DNA of 64,000 nt from Spiroplasma phoeniceum P40 (GCF_003339775.1 NZ_CP031088.1:930001-994000), one strand, 5' to 3'; shown: positions 18,576 to 26,501, counted from the first letter of the stretch. The notes: generated by a model from the sequence alone, not told the origin. Numbers and translations are program-made.

Positions 18576-18648
18576 TTTTATTTTTAAATTAAATAATTTT
18601 AATAAAAATGCATTTTTTGCTGTGATTAAATTTAAAAAAATATAAAAA

Positions 18649-18682
18649 TTTGTTGACAATAAAATTAAACATGGTATCTTTA
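18649..18682 (+). promoter_or_regulatory. Possible promoter at the phage right end
   Basis: TTGACA, a 16-bp spacer and TATCTT between the transposase gene and the TIR. It points outward, towards the junction. A related sequence (AGTATGTG...ATTATTTA) occurs inverted at about 18955-18988. Confidence 0.4.
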
Positions 18683-18712
18683 AATTAAGTATGTGGATTA
18701 TTTATTCCATAA

Positions 18713-18754
18713 TTTCTTAAATATACTAAATACCCTTAAATAATTTATACAATC
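18713..18754. repeat. Right terminal inverted repeat of the phage (copy 1)
   Basis: Reading inward from the end: GATTGTATAA, 8 bp, AGGGTAT, 5 bp, ATAT, 3 bp, AGAAA. The left end at 18760 reads GACTGTATAA, 8 bp, AGGGTAT, 4 bp, ATAT, 2 bp, AGAAA. The right end recurs at 52056-52097, next to plectrovirus DNA. Confidence 0.75.
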
Positions 18755-18759
18755 ATAAT
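18755..18759. other. ATAAT coupling sequence between tandem phage copies
   Basis: Five bases separate the two ends in the tandem junction. The same ATAAT follows the right end at 52098-52102, then plectrovirus sequence. This fits flanking DNA retained between copies or a short target duplication. Confidence 0.6.
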
Positions 18760-18799
18760 GACTGTATAAAAAAAAGTAGGGTATAAAAATATAAAGAAA
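18760..18799. repeat. Left terminal inverted repeat of the phage
   Basis: GACTGTATAA at 18760-18769, AGGGTAT at 18778-18784, ATAT at 18789-18792 and AGAAA at 18795-18799 mirror the right end. A terminator follows 16 bp inside the element. Confidence 0.75.
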
Positions 18800-18815
18800 T
18801 TAAATAAGAATAATT

Positions 18816-18842
18816 AAACCATTTACTAAAATGGTTTTTTTA
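18816..18842 (+). terminator. Terminator just inside the phage left end
   Basis: AAACCATTT/AAATGGTTT stem with T tract. It would block host read-through into the early region. Confidence 0.75.
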
Positions 18843-19071
18843 TTTGAAAAAACCTAAAATAACTAATTGATTCAAAACAAGGACAGCATCTTTATATATT
18901 TATAATTTTTAAAATAATAAAAAAGTTGTTTCCTTTCTGAAAAAAACCATATTAAATTAAGAAATTAGTAAATAATACACATACTAACTTAGTAAAGGTG
19001 TTGTCCTTGTTTTGTTTCACTTAGTTATATTAATAAATCAATCGTTAAATATTAGATTGGAGAAACTAAAA
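18843..19071. other. Long imperfect hairpin region before the early genes
   Basis: AAAACAAGGACAGCATCTTT (about 18875) and AAAGGTGTTGTCCTTGTTTT (about 18997) pair over about 20 bp, counting G-U pairs, and AACTAA/TTAGTT extends the stem. A minus-strand AGAAAGGAAACAACTT resembles the transposase ribosome binding site but has no ATG behind it. No CDS is seen. Confidence 0.45.
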
Positions 19072-19185
19072 ATGGAAAAAATCAACATTATGATTAAATG
19101 CAGTAAATGCGGAATGCCAAAGCGAATTCATAAAGTTAAACATCGCGGAAAAACAGAATGATTTGAAGATATTTATTATGGTTAA
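19072..19185 (+). CDS. Small zinc-ribbon-like protein, 37 aa
   Basis: TTGGAGAAA precedes the ATG. The protein is basic with a CSKCGMPK knuckle and KVKHRGKTEWFEDIYY. One CxxC pair is too little for a full zinc ribbon alone, but it may dimerise. First early gene from the left end; function unknown. Confidence 0.55.
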
Positions 19186-19206
19186 TATTAAATTTGATTT
19201 ATAAAA

Positions 19207-19452
19207 ATGAAAATTATTAAACAACAAAAAATATGTGATGTTATTAATTGTTATAAATTATCATCATTTATCACCGAAGAATTTGAAACAAATAAAATTT
19301 TATGAACTTGTGAAAATCACAAAGTTTTATTAAATCAAATTAAGTATATAAACAAAGAAAAAATTTGACTTTATAATAATTTGGAAAATTCAAGGATAGA
19401 AGTTGATTGAAAAACTGGGTATTTAAAAATCTTTTTTAGTAAAATTAAATAA
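19207..19452 (+). CDS. Small hypothetical protein, 81 aa
   Basis: Starts 21 bp after the previous stop. It contains three Cys (KICDVINC and WTCENHK) and several UGA-Trp. No family recognised and a weak ribosome binding site. Confidence 0.5.
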
Positions 19453-19483
19453 TTCTAATATAACAAGATGAATAACTCATCTA

Positions 19484-19570
19484 TGGCACACTAGTTATGT
19501 TATTTGATTTATTAATTTTAATTTTATATTTCTTTTATTAAACTTGTTAATAGTATTTTTCAGTGTGCCA
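19484..19570. repeat. Inverted repeat TGGCACACT/AGTGTGCCA
   Basis: A perfect 9-bp stem, GC-rich for this DNA, enclosing 69 bp without an ORF. It lies just before the iteron array and could be part of the replication origin or an RNA hairpin. Confidence 0.5.
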
Positions 19571-19604
19571 ATTTTTACTATTTTATATTTTTAATAATGT
19601 TAAT

Positions 19605-19870
19605 AACAATGTTTATTAAACAATAAATAAACAATAGATAAACAATATAAAAACATTAAAAAAAACAATAGATAAACATTAAATATAACAATGTTTATTA
19701 AACAATAAATAAACAATAGATAAACAATATAAAAACATTAAAAAAAACAATAGATAAACATTAAATATAACAATGTTTATTAAACAATAAATAAACTATA
19801 GATAAACAATATAAAAACATTAAAAAAAACAATAGATAAACATTAAATATAACAATGTTTATTAAACAAA
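19605..19870. repeat. Three tandem 82-bp AT-rich repeats (candidate origin iterons)
   Basis: Units start at 19605, 19687 and 19769, with a partial fourth at 19851. Each opens AACAATGTTTATTAAACAAT and contains several AATA(A/G)ATAAAC submotifs. One substitution (AACTATAG for AACAATAG) is visible in unit 3. Length, sequence and lack of spacers exclude CRISPR. The array occurs once per phage unit among early genes, as expected for a replication origin or a repressor-binding array. Confidence 0.8.
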
Positions 19871-19873
19871 TAT

Positions 19874-19895
19874 TTAGTTAGGAGGTTTTAACTAA
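19874..19895 (+). promoter_or_regulatory. Hairpin hiding the ribosome binding site of the 89-aa gene
   Basis: TTAGTT pairs with AACTAA across a loop holding AGGAGG. Folding would mask the Shine-Dalgarno sequence. Confidence 0.4.
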
Positions 19896-20164
19896 TGAAA
19901 AAACAAAATAAAAAACAGTTTATTATTAATAATTTATTATATTCTTTTGTATATTTTTTATCTTTAATTAGTTTTATTTTAATTATTTTCGGTTTTATTT
20001 CAAATAAAAGAACAATATACGATATTTTATTTCTTTCTTTACATTTATTTTTATTATTTATTATTTTATTTTATGAAGTTAAAAAGCATATATCACAAAT
20101 TAAAGAATTTAAAAGAACAATAGAAGAAAGTAAAAAAAAGAAAGATTTTGATAAAATTGATTAA
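19895..20164 (+). CDS. Two-helix membrane protein, 89 aa
   Basis: Two hydrophobic segments ([20 protein letters not shown], residues 13-32, and [19 protein letters not shown]) with a basic N-terminus and a charged coiled C-terminal tail ([16 protein letters not shown]). It directly follows the iteron array behind a strong AGGAGG. Function unknown; membrane exclusion proteins are one possibility. Confidence 0.6.
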   Translation: MKKQNKKQFIINNLLYSFVYFLSLISFILIIFGFISNKRTIYDILFLSLHLFLLFIILFYEVKKHISQIKEFKRTIEESKKKKDFDKID

Positions 20165-20591
20165 TTTTGTTAAGAAAAATAAGAATATAGAAAATTGTTT
20201 TATTAGTAAGAATTTTATATCTTTTGCAACAGAAAAAGCAAGTTTTATAAATTTACCTAATCATAATCGTCATATTGGTTTTTGATTGAGTAATAAGTTT
20301 ATTTATCAGAGTGAAAAAAATTGTAATCAAGTAGCAATCGGTTTAATTTATGATAATTCTTATCCTATTCTAAAATATGATGAAAATTTAAAGCGTAATA
20401 TTTGAAAGAGTTTAACTGGAACGGAATTAATTAATTTATATAATCAATATAAACAAAATTACTCTACTAATATGAAAAAAGCATTATTTTCAAGTGAACC
20501 TAAAAAAGTAAAAACAAATAAAAATAATTTAACAAATTTAAGTGTTGAAAAAAAAGAACAATTAATTAAAGACTTAAAAAGTTTAAATTAA
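20157..20591 (+). CDS. Hypothetical protein, 144 aa, TTG start
   Basis: The open frame starts with TTG inside the end of the previous gene and has no better start. Two UGA-Trp codons. Sequence such as [20 protein letters not shown] and [25 protein letters not shown] reads as a folded domain with a basic C-terminal tail. I do not recognise it. Confidence 0.55.
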
Positions 20592-20618
20592 AATATTCCC
20601 AAAAAAGTTTTAAATAAT

Positions 20619-20671
20619 ATACAAAGTTTTAAGATTATATATTAAATAGACATAACATATAAAGCTCACTG
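20619..20671. repeat. 53-bp dispersed direct repeat, copy b
   Basis: Identical by eye to 1107-1159. It lies just upstream of the first methyltransferase gene. Confidence 0.85.
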
Positions 20672-20696
20672 CATATTTTAAAACACAATAGTATAG

Positions 20697-20730
20697 TGCC
20701 TGCGTTCACCTTTAAAGTGAAGCGAAAGGC
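20697..20730 (+). promoter_or_regulatory. GC-rich hairpin in the methyltransferase leader
   Basis: GCCT...AGGC encloses TTCAC/GTGAA around CTTTAAA, ending about 13 nt before the ATG. It may control translation or bind a regulator. Confidence 0.45.
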
Positions 20731-20743
20731 AAAGGGTGAAAAA

Positions 20744-21475
20744 ATGTTTAAAACAAATTTAGGAAAATTAATAAATGGAGATGCTTTGGAATTTATAAAG
20801 ACATTAGAAAACGATAGCGTTGATTTAATATTAACTGATCCGCCCTATTTATATAATTTATCAAAAAGAGAAAACGAACAAAAAAATGAAAAAAGCAATA
20901 TAACCAAAAGCATAAATAAATATATTAATGCTATCTATGATAATAATTTACATAATTCATTTGATATAAATACTTATTTAGATGAGTTTTATCGAATTTC
21001 AAAAAATAAATTTATGTTAATTTGAATGAATAGACAACAAATTATAGATTATTTAGATTGAGTTCGTAAAAAAGATATGCTTTATGATTTTATCCTTTGA
21101 AACAAAACAAATCCAATGCCAACTAATAATCATATTTATCAAGATAAAGAATATTGTATGATAATTTATTCTAAAAAACATCGAATTCCGAATTATAAAA
21201 ATGATTATGAAAGTAAAAAAACAATTTTTAATTATTCAATCGGAAAAAAATTAACGAGACACCCAACAGAAAAACCATTATATATATTTAATCGATTAAT
21301 TAGTAAATATAGTAAAGAAAATGATTTAATTTTAGATTGTTTTATGGGAAGTGGCACAACCGCGTATGCTTGTGAACAATTAAAACGAAAGTGATTGGGT
21401 TGTGAAATAAATAATGAATATTACAAAATAATTAAAAAAAGATTAAAAGATATTCAGTTTAAATTTGAATTTTAA
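20744..21475 (+). CDS. Solitary DNA methyltransferase (N6-adenine/N4-cytosine), 243 aa
   Basis: Catalytic motif IV TDPPY is at residues 31-35. The SAM-binding motif DCFMGSGTTAYACEQLKRK is near the C-terminus, preceded by HPTEKPLYIFNRLI. This order (IV before I) is the beta class of PF01555 enzymes. Upstream AAGGGTGAAAAA fixes the start at 20744, not at a longer in-frame start. No restriction gene is adjacent, so it probably protects the phage against host restriction or regulates. Confidence 0.85.
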
Positions 21476-21492
21476 GAGAAAGGAAAGAAAAA

Positions 21493-21726
21493 ATGAATAT
21501 TGCTTCAATTTTGACTAAGTTAGAAAAAATAGAATTAGAACAAGAAAAACAAAAACTTTATTTAATTGCATTATCTAATTGTGGTTTGTCTGACTTACAA
21601 AAAACAGAATTATTAAACAACATTAATTTAATTGATGAAGAATATAAACAAAAACAAAAAGATAAACGACAAGCTAAAAAATTGGGCCTTAGTTATGCTA
21701 AATATAAAAAAATGCAAAAACAATAA
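21493..21726 (+). CDS. Small coiled-coil protein, 77 aa
   Basis: AAGAGAAAGGAAAG precedes the ATG. Mostly helix (LTKLEKIELEQEKQKLYL), with a basic C-terminus (KQKDKRQAKKLGLSYAKYKK). It could bind nucleic acid. The end overlaps the next gene. Confidence 0.55.
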   Translation: MNIASILTKLEKIELEQEKQKLYLIALSNCGLSDLQKTELLNNINLIDEEYKQKQKDKRQAKKLGLSYAKYKKMQKQ

Positions 21727-22234
21727 TTATTTTTTATTAATTAAAAACATAAATTATATAGCAGTTTTAATTGCGATGATGGTTGTATTATCCCAAGTAA
21801 TGCGAATACAAATTATTTTAAGAACATCAATTCCATTATTTTTAATTCCAGTTTTTATTAGTACTTTTATTTTAAATTGATATTGATGTTTATTTATTGG
21901 TTTTGTTGGTCATTTATTAGTTGATTTATCATTATGAGGTTTTACGCTAGGATCATTATGTTGAAATTTAGGAACTGGTTTATTAGCAATTTTATTAAGG
22001 ATTATTTATTTAATAAAATGTCATAATTTCTGAAAAATTATCCTACTATTATTAATAAATTTAATAATTTATTTTCCAATTGATTTTATACTTTTTTGAT
22101 TAAATCTTGGAATTTTAAATATAGAACAAATAATAATCGGAGTTTTAATTGTAAACACAATATGCTTACCAACTTTTTATTTATTAAGTATCAAAATAAT
22201 AAAAAAAATTAACCAAGGAAATTTAAGGAGGTAA
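21695..22234 (+). CDS. Membrane protein resembling an ECF transporter S component, 179 aa
   Basis: Five or six hydrophobic segments. NYIAVLIAMMVVLSQV, TSIPLFLIPVFIS and FIGFVGHLLVDLSLWGF followed by WNLGTGLLAILL match the layout of ECF S components, notably the GF.GH...D....G...W pattern I associate with the UPF0397 group. S components pair with a host EcfAA'T module to import vitamins. The start is uncertain: ATG 21695 overlaps the previous gene and has no clear Shine-Dalgarno, and 21632 (TTG) is possible. The family call is tentative. Confidence 0.45.
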
Positions 22235-22236
22235 AG

Positions 22237-22356
22237 ATGAAAAAGTTAAATAAAAAAACCATCAAAAAAATAAATGAATTAATGCTTAGAAGTTATCTAG
22301 TTTCAAAAGATGAAATTACTGATGAACATTGAGCATTAAATACTAGAAAGAATTAG
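22237..22356 (+). CDS. 39-aa peptide with motif shared with plectrovirus B
   Basis: A perfect AAGGAGG precedes the ATG. Residues 16-32 read MLRSYLVSKDEITDEHW. A plectrovirus B ORF (62697-62780) begins MLRSYLVSIDEITNERW with mostly different codons, so the peptide itself is conserved. Function unknown. Confidence 0.6.
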
Positions 22357-22365
22357 GAGAAAAAA

Positions 22366-22623
22366 ATGGCAAGTTATAAACATTGTAATCAATGTAGAAG
22401 AATATACCTTCCTAGTGATTATGAAATTAAAAATAAACCCTTAGAAACTTTAAAAAAAATTAAAATACATGGTCATTTTGAAATGACATTTAAATTTAAT
22501 AGTTATTGTGGCATTACGGAACATAGACATAGTGGCATAACTATAAAAGAATATTCGGAGGAAATAAATTATGGAAAAAAGATACTTATTAGTAATGAAA
22601 TTTGAAAATGAAGTTCTAACTAA
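22366..22623 (+). CDS. Cys-containing small protein, 85 aa
   Basis: GGAGAAAAAA precedes the ATG. It has an N-terminal CNQCRRIY knuckle and later SYCGITEHRH, which could form a zinc site. The last 18 codons overlap the next gene in another frame. Confidence 0.5.
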
Positions 22624-22741
22624 ATCGTTTTATACATTAAAAGAAGCAAAAATTACTGCTAGTGTTGAAAATGAAAATGAATGATTAACAACCATTATTG
22701 ATTTAGAAAACGAAAATATTAAATGACAAGGAGATAAATAA
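22571..22741 (+). CDS. Small hypothetical protein, 56 aa
   Basis: A strong GGAGGAAATAAATT sets ATG 22571 although it lies inside the end of the previous gene. Acidic, beginning EKRYLLVMKFENEVLTKSFY, like a short beta-beta-alpha phage protein. Two UGA-Trp. Confidence 0.55.
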
Positions 22742-22742
22742 T

Positions 22743-23078
22743 ATGAAAGAAATTAGAAATTTACAATTATCAGAATTTCAAAAAGAAATTATTAATAAAT
22801 TAGATGATGAGTACTGCTATAAAATTTCATCACAAGAACAAAATAAAGATACCGCTATTAATATTATTGATAATGATGGTAATTTCTTGTTAGAAATATC
22901 AAGTAGCGACGACTATGTATCAATAAATGAATTAATAAAAAATAGGGAAAAAAGCATTGAAAATCTTAATGGATATCTTAAAAAAAGTTTAAATATGTGT
23001 AAACCATATACTGAAAGCATTGAAAATCATAAAAAAACTATTAAATTATTAGAACTTATATTAAAGGAGAATAAATAA
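22743..23078 (+). CDS. Hypothetical acidic protein, 111 aa
   Basis: AAGGAGAT precedes the ATG. It has a helical start (LQLSEFQKEIINKLDDEY), a short beta region (AINIIDNDGNFLLEISS) and a helical end. Not recognised. It lies in a run of tightly packed small early genes, each with its own strong ribosome binding site. Confidence 0.6.
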   Translation: MKEIRNLQLSEFQKEIINKLDDEYCYKISSQEQNKDTAINIIDNDGNFLLEISSSDDYVSINELIKNREKSIENLNGYLKKSLNMCKPYTESIENHKKTIKLLELILKENK

Positions 23079-23079
23079 T

Positions 23080-23217
23080 ATGTGAAAAGATGAAGATGGC
23101 AAAGTTTACACAAAAGAAGATTTATTTAATGAAGCATTAGAAGAATGTCATTCAGAAGAAAGTGCTTATGACTATATTGATACTTTAATTGCAGAAAAGA
23201 ATTTGGAGGAATTATAA
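23080..23217 (+). CDS. Small acidic protein, 45 aa
   Basis: AAGGAGAAT precedes the ATG; the second codon is UGA-Trp. Highly acidic (NEALEECHSEESAYDYIDTL). Small acidic phage proteins can be anti-restriction or inhibitor proteins, but nothing specific supports this. Confidence 0.5.
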
Positions 23218-23218
23218 A

Positions 23219-23527
23219 ATGAAAACATTACAAGATTTAATTAAAGATTTAACAGGAATTGATGTTGAACAAAATCAAATCAGTAAATATTTAGCAATTA
23301 AAACATTAGATTTACGAGGTGCTTATTTACGAAGTGCTAATTTACAAGGTACTGATTTATGATGTGCTGATTTATGATGTGCTAATTTAGAATATGCTAA
23401 TTTACGAAGTGCTAATTTAGAAAATGCTTGTTTAGTAGGTGCTAATTTAGAAAATGCTTGTTTATTAGGTGCTAGAATTACAAAAAAACAATTAGACCAA
23501 TTAACTGTTATTAAGGAGGATGAATAA
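23219..23527 (+). CDS. Pentapeptide-repeat protein, 102 aa
   Basis: After a 35-residue N-terminus come about 11 consecutive A(D/N)LxxA-type pentapeptides (LRGAYLRSANLQGTDL...), then a short helical cap. Such repeats fold as a right-handed beta helix. Some family members (Qnr, MfpA) mimic DNA and bind gyrase; this one is much shorter, so that role is only a possibility. The internal repeat also gives a spurious antisense frame. Confidence 0.8.
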
Positions 23528-23733
23528 TGGGAAAAAGAAAATATTGTGAAGATTGTCAAGAAGACGGATTTAATATTCCTTATGATGGTTATTATTGGTC
23601 TTTTTCAGATGAAAGATATACACAAAAAGAAATTGATTTTATTGTTAGCGAATGTTCTGCTAGAGAATTAAGACAAAATTTTAAAGCTAAATTGCATTAT
23701 GTATGTGCTAATTGCCTTATTTCATATTGCTAG
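23527..23733 (+). CDS. Zinc-finger-like small protein, 68 aa
   Basis: AAGGAGGATGAATA precedes the ATG. Cys pairs CEDC near the start and CANC near the end, with a Cys at 43, suggest a treble-clef-like zinc site. Contains a real UGG-Trp (YYWSFSDER). Function unknown. Confidence 0.6.
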   Translation: MGKRKYCEDCQEDGFNIPYDGYYWSFSDERYTQKEIDFIVSECSARELRQNFKAKLHYVCANCLISYC

Positions 23734-23748
23734 TGAGGAGGATAAATA

Positions 23749-23997
23749 ATGGCAAAATATTGTAAAAAATGTCAATGCCCTGTTAATCAAATTAACTCTG
23801 ATTATTGTTTATTTTGTGATAATGATGTACTTAAAGAAGAACTTACAGAATTAAAACAACAAATATTATATAAAGAAGATTTTCAAAAAGTAACTTGTTT
23901 ATGAGAACATAGTTCAATTTGCTGCGATAATGGAATAACATTTTATCTTAAAGATAATTCTAAATATGACAAATTACCTAGTAAGGACGATGAATAA
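23749..23997 (+). CDS. Small Cys-rich protein, paralogue 1, 82 aa
   Basis: N-terminal zinc-ribbon-like CKKC...CLFC, then a helix LKEELTELKQQILYKEDF, then KYDKLPSKDDE. The LKQQILYKEDF and KYDKLP segments recur in the next gene, so the two arose by duplication with the N-terminal domain exchanged. GAGGAGGAT precedes the ATG. Confidence 0.6.
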
Positions 23998-24341
23998 TGA
24001 ATATAACAGTTAAAGAATTAATAAAAGACCAATTAGATTGAGCAGATGATTCGGGGAAATATGGGGATTTGACTTTTCCTGTTATTCTTGAATCATATAA
24101 AGAAATATTTGAAAATATTTTAGAAACATATAAAAAAGAGCTTGATGAATTAAAACAACAAATATTATATAAAGAAGATTTTTGACCTCAATCATATTGT
24201 ATAAATTGTGAAAAAGTTGACAGATGTATATTATCAAGTTGTTCAGAAAATACTTGAAGAAACAACTATGTTTTAAAAGAAAATTATGTTTTAAAACATA
24301 ATCCTAAATATGACAAATTACCTAATAAGGAGGAAAAATAA
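23997..24341 (+). CDS. Small Cys-rich protein, paralogue 2, 114 aa
   Basis: Starts in the stop codon of paralogue 1. An acidic helical N-terminus replaces the zinc ribbon. ELKQQILYKEDF is shared, followed by CINCEKVDRC and KYDKLPNKEEK. Function unknown. Confidence 0.6.
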
Positions 24342-25018
24342 TGGATGTAATAAAAAGCGAAAATCAAATAAATCAAATTATTAAAACAAATAAAGATTTA
24401 GATGATTTTAAAAATAAAGATGAATTTATTATCTCAACATTAAAAAAATGTGTGGCAAATAATTTATTATTTTTAAAAAATATTGATAATGATTTAAAAA
24501 ATTTGAATAATTTAATTAAAAATATTAACAATTTTCAAGTTAATAACAAAAGTGATGCAGATTATGGTACTGAATTAAAAATATTATTAAAATCTACAAT
24601 TAAAAAAATAATAACTCCAATTGTTAATAATCGATCAGAACTTAAAATAATTGATAGTTTGTATAGATACATTACTAAATCTTTTGAAAAATTAGAAACA
24701 GATGTTATTCAAATTGAAATATTGACTAAACAAATTAATTGAATGAATGCGGCTGAAAATCAATTAAAAGAATTAAATAATAATAAAGAAAATAATTTAA
24801 TTTCTGAAATTTTGAATAAAGAAGACATAAAAGTTAAAGGTTTAAAAACAAAATTAGATTTAAAAATAAATATTATTGATATTGAAAAAGTGCCAGAAAA
24901 ATTTATTATTAAAACTATTGATGAAGAAGCGATTAAAAAAGCAATTAAAGAAAATAATAATGAAATTCCAAATATTAATGGTTTAGAAATATTATATGAA
25001 AAGAAACATCATTTTTAA
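24341..25018 (+). CDS. Gp157-like siphovirus protein, 225 aa
   Basis: Two long helices are followed by a C-terminal segment (INIIDIEKVPEKFII... DEEAIKKAIKENNNEIPNINGLEIL) that fits the siphovirus Gp157 signature of VPE..., D...IK.A.K and P...G. This family is found beside phage recombination genes. A UGA-Trp at codon 134 splits it in the standard code. AAGGAGG precedes the ATG. Confidence 0.7.
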
Positions 25019-25023
25019 AGATA

Positions 25024-25743
25024 ATGCAATTTATTAGTAATAATATTAAATTAAAATATAATGTAAATTTTGAAAAAGATAACCATTCTTATTTTATAGA
25101 TAATATTGTTTTCCCCAGCATTACCGCTATTATTAGTTATTTTAATAATACTGAAATTCAATACGATAAATTAATGAAAAATAATGAACTTTTTAAAAAA
25201 GCAACCGAAAGAGGAAAAATTATTCATGAGTTTATTTCACGGATTTTATATGATGCAATTTTCCAAACAGAAAATAGAAAAAATTATAAAACAATTATTA
25301 AAAATAGTAAAAAAATATCAACAATAAAAGAAAGTTTAAAAATAATTGAGTTATTCTATAATTTTTTTAATAGAATAAAAAACGATTTTATTAAATCAAT
25401 TATTATGTTTGAAACACCCTTATCCGACGGAAAAGTGTGTGGCACTCCCGATTTAATTTATTATGAAAATAACAAAGCTATTGTTGTTGATTTTAAAACT
25501 TGAAAATACTTTAATGCTGAAAAAATTAACAAAGCAAAAATACAAATTACAGCATATAATTATTTACTTGAAAAAAATAATATTTTTACTAGTAATATTG
25601 GTGAAATTTGAATAATTAACGAAAATGGTGTTAATATAAATCGTTTCAATATTACCAATCAATTAAAGTTAGAATGACAAGAAATAATGCATACATTTTT
25701 AAAAAATAATTCTAATAAGGAGAAAAGAAACTATGAAAATTAA
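25024..25743 (+). CDS. PD-(D/E)XK phage exonuclease, 239 aa
   Basis: Likely nuclease site: Glu 130 (MFETPL), Asp 143 (CGTPDLIYY) and Asp156-x-Lys158 (VVDFKTW), with His 69 in GKIIHEF. This is the Cas4/RecB-like phage exonuclease pattern. With RecT and Gp157 it would resect ends for annealing recombination. One or more UGA-Trp follow. The end overlaps the next small ORF by 11 bp. Confidence 0.8.
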
Positions 25744-25819
25744 AAACTATTGTCCCAAATTAAAATATTGAGGTTATTGTTTTAAATGCAACAAAGAAAA
25801 TAAAAAACCAAAACACTAG
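25733..25819 (+). CDS. 28-aa Cys-rich peptide
   Basis: AAGGAGAAAAG precedes the ATG. NYCPKLKYWGYCFKCNKE has three Cys and high basic charge. Possibly a small zinc knuckle. Confidence 0.45.
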
Positions 25820-25833
25820 AAAGGAATATTAGT

Positions 25834-26268
25834 ATGAATCAATTTATTGCCATTGGTAGAACAACAAAAGATATTGAAATTAAAAGAACACAAAATGGTA
25901 AAGAATATGCCATGTTTCAATTAGCAGTAACAAGACCACATTCAACCCAAAAAGAAACTGATTTTATTCCTTGTCAAGTTTGAAATAAACAAGCAAGTGT
26001 ATTACAGCAATATTGTCAAAAAGGTAGTCAAATTGCAATTACAGGTATTTTACAATCTTTTAAAGACAAAGAAAATAAAACACAGTGAACGGTAAGAGTT
26101 TATAGTTGTCAATTTTTACAAACTAATAATAATTTAAAAAATAGCACACCGCCCATAACACCCACAAAAATAAATCAGACCCAATCAGCAACAAGAAATA
26201 TTCGTTTAGAAGAAATAGAAGCAAATAAATCATTTGAAAATAATGATGATGCGATTTTATGAGATTAA
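25834..26268 (+). CDS. ssb: Single-stranded DNA-binding protein, 144 aa
   Basis: An OB-fold begins MNQFIAIGRTTKDIEIKRTQ and runs through YAMFQLAVTRP, DFIPCQVWNKQA and GSQIAITGILQSF. A disordered Thr/Gln-rich linker follows, then the acidic tip NNDDAILWD that recruits partner proteins. Length is usual for phage or Gram-positive SSB. AAAGGAATATT precedes the ATG. It lies between exonuclease and RecT. Confidence 0.9.
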
Positions 26269-26270
26269 AT

Positions 26271-26501
26271 ATGGAAACTAATAAATATATTTTATGTTAT
26301 CGTTCTGAAAAAGGTAAACAACCATGTAAAACTTATTTTGGTGAATATATAACTGGTATTGATGTTGAAGATGTCAATATTAATTCAACTTGGGAATGAG
26401 AATATTTTAAAAAAAATTATGGTGAAAATAATTTAGTTATTTGTAAAGATGATAAGTTAGATCTAATTTTAGAAAGAAAAAAATATAATGAAAAAATGTA
26501 A
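26271..26501 (+). CDS. Small hypothetical protein, 76 aa
   Basis: The ATG is 2 bp after the ssb stop. The opening METNKYILCYRSEKGKQPCK, then YFGEYITGIDVEDVNI and a helical end with KYNEKM, looks like a small alpha/beta domain. Not recognised. Confidence 0.5.

Larger units (their letters stand above)
1..18754. mobile_element. Prophage copy 1, right-hand part (truncated by window start)
   Basis: This is the part of the tailed phage from just downstream of terL to the right terminal inverted repeat. It carries structural, toxin-antitoxin, fibre, holin, lipoprotein and transposase genes. It is repeated at 33345-52097 with one 1-base difference. What lies left of position 1 cannot be seen; by the circular order of the unit it should be terL. 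Confidence 0.9.

Noticed and set aside
19605-19870. Tandem repeats as a CRISPR array
   Set aside because: Units are contiguous 82-bp copies without unique spacers, and no cas gene is present.
23323-23559. Minus-strand frame with KLAxxKxA-like repeats
   Set aside because: It is the antisense image of the pentapeptide repeats in 23219-23527.
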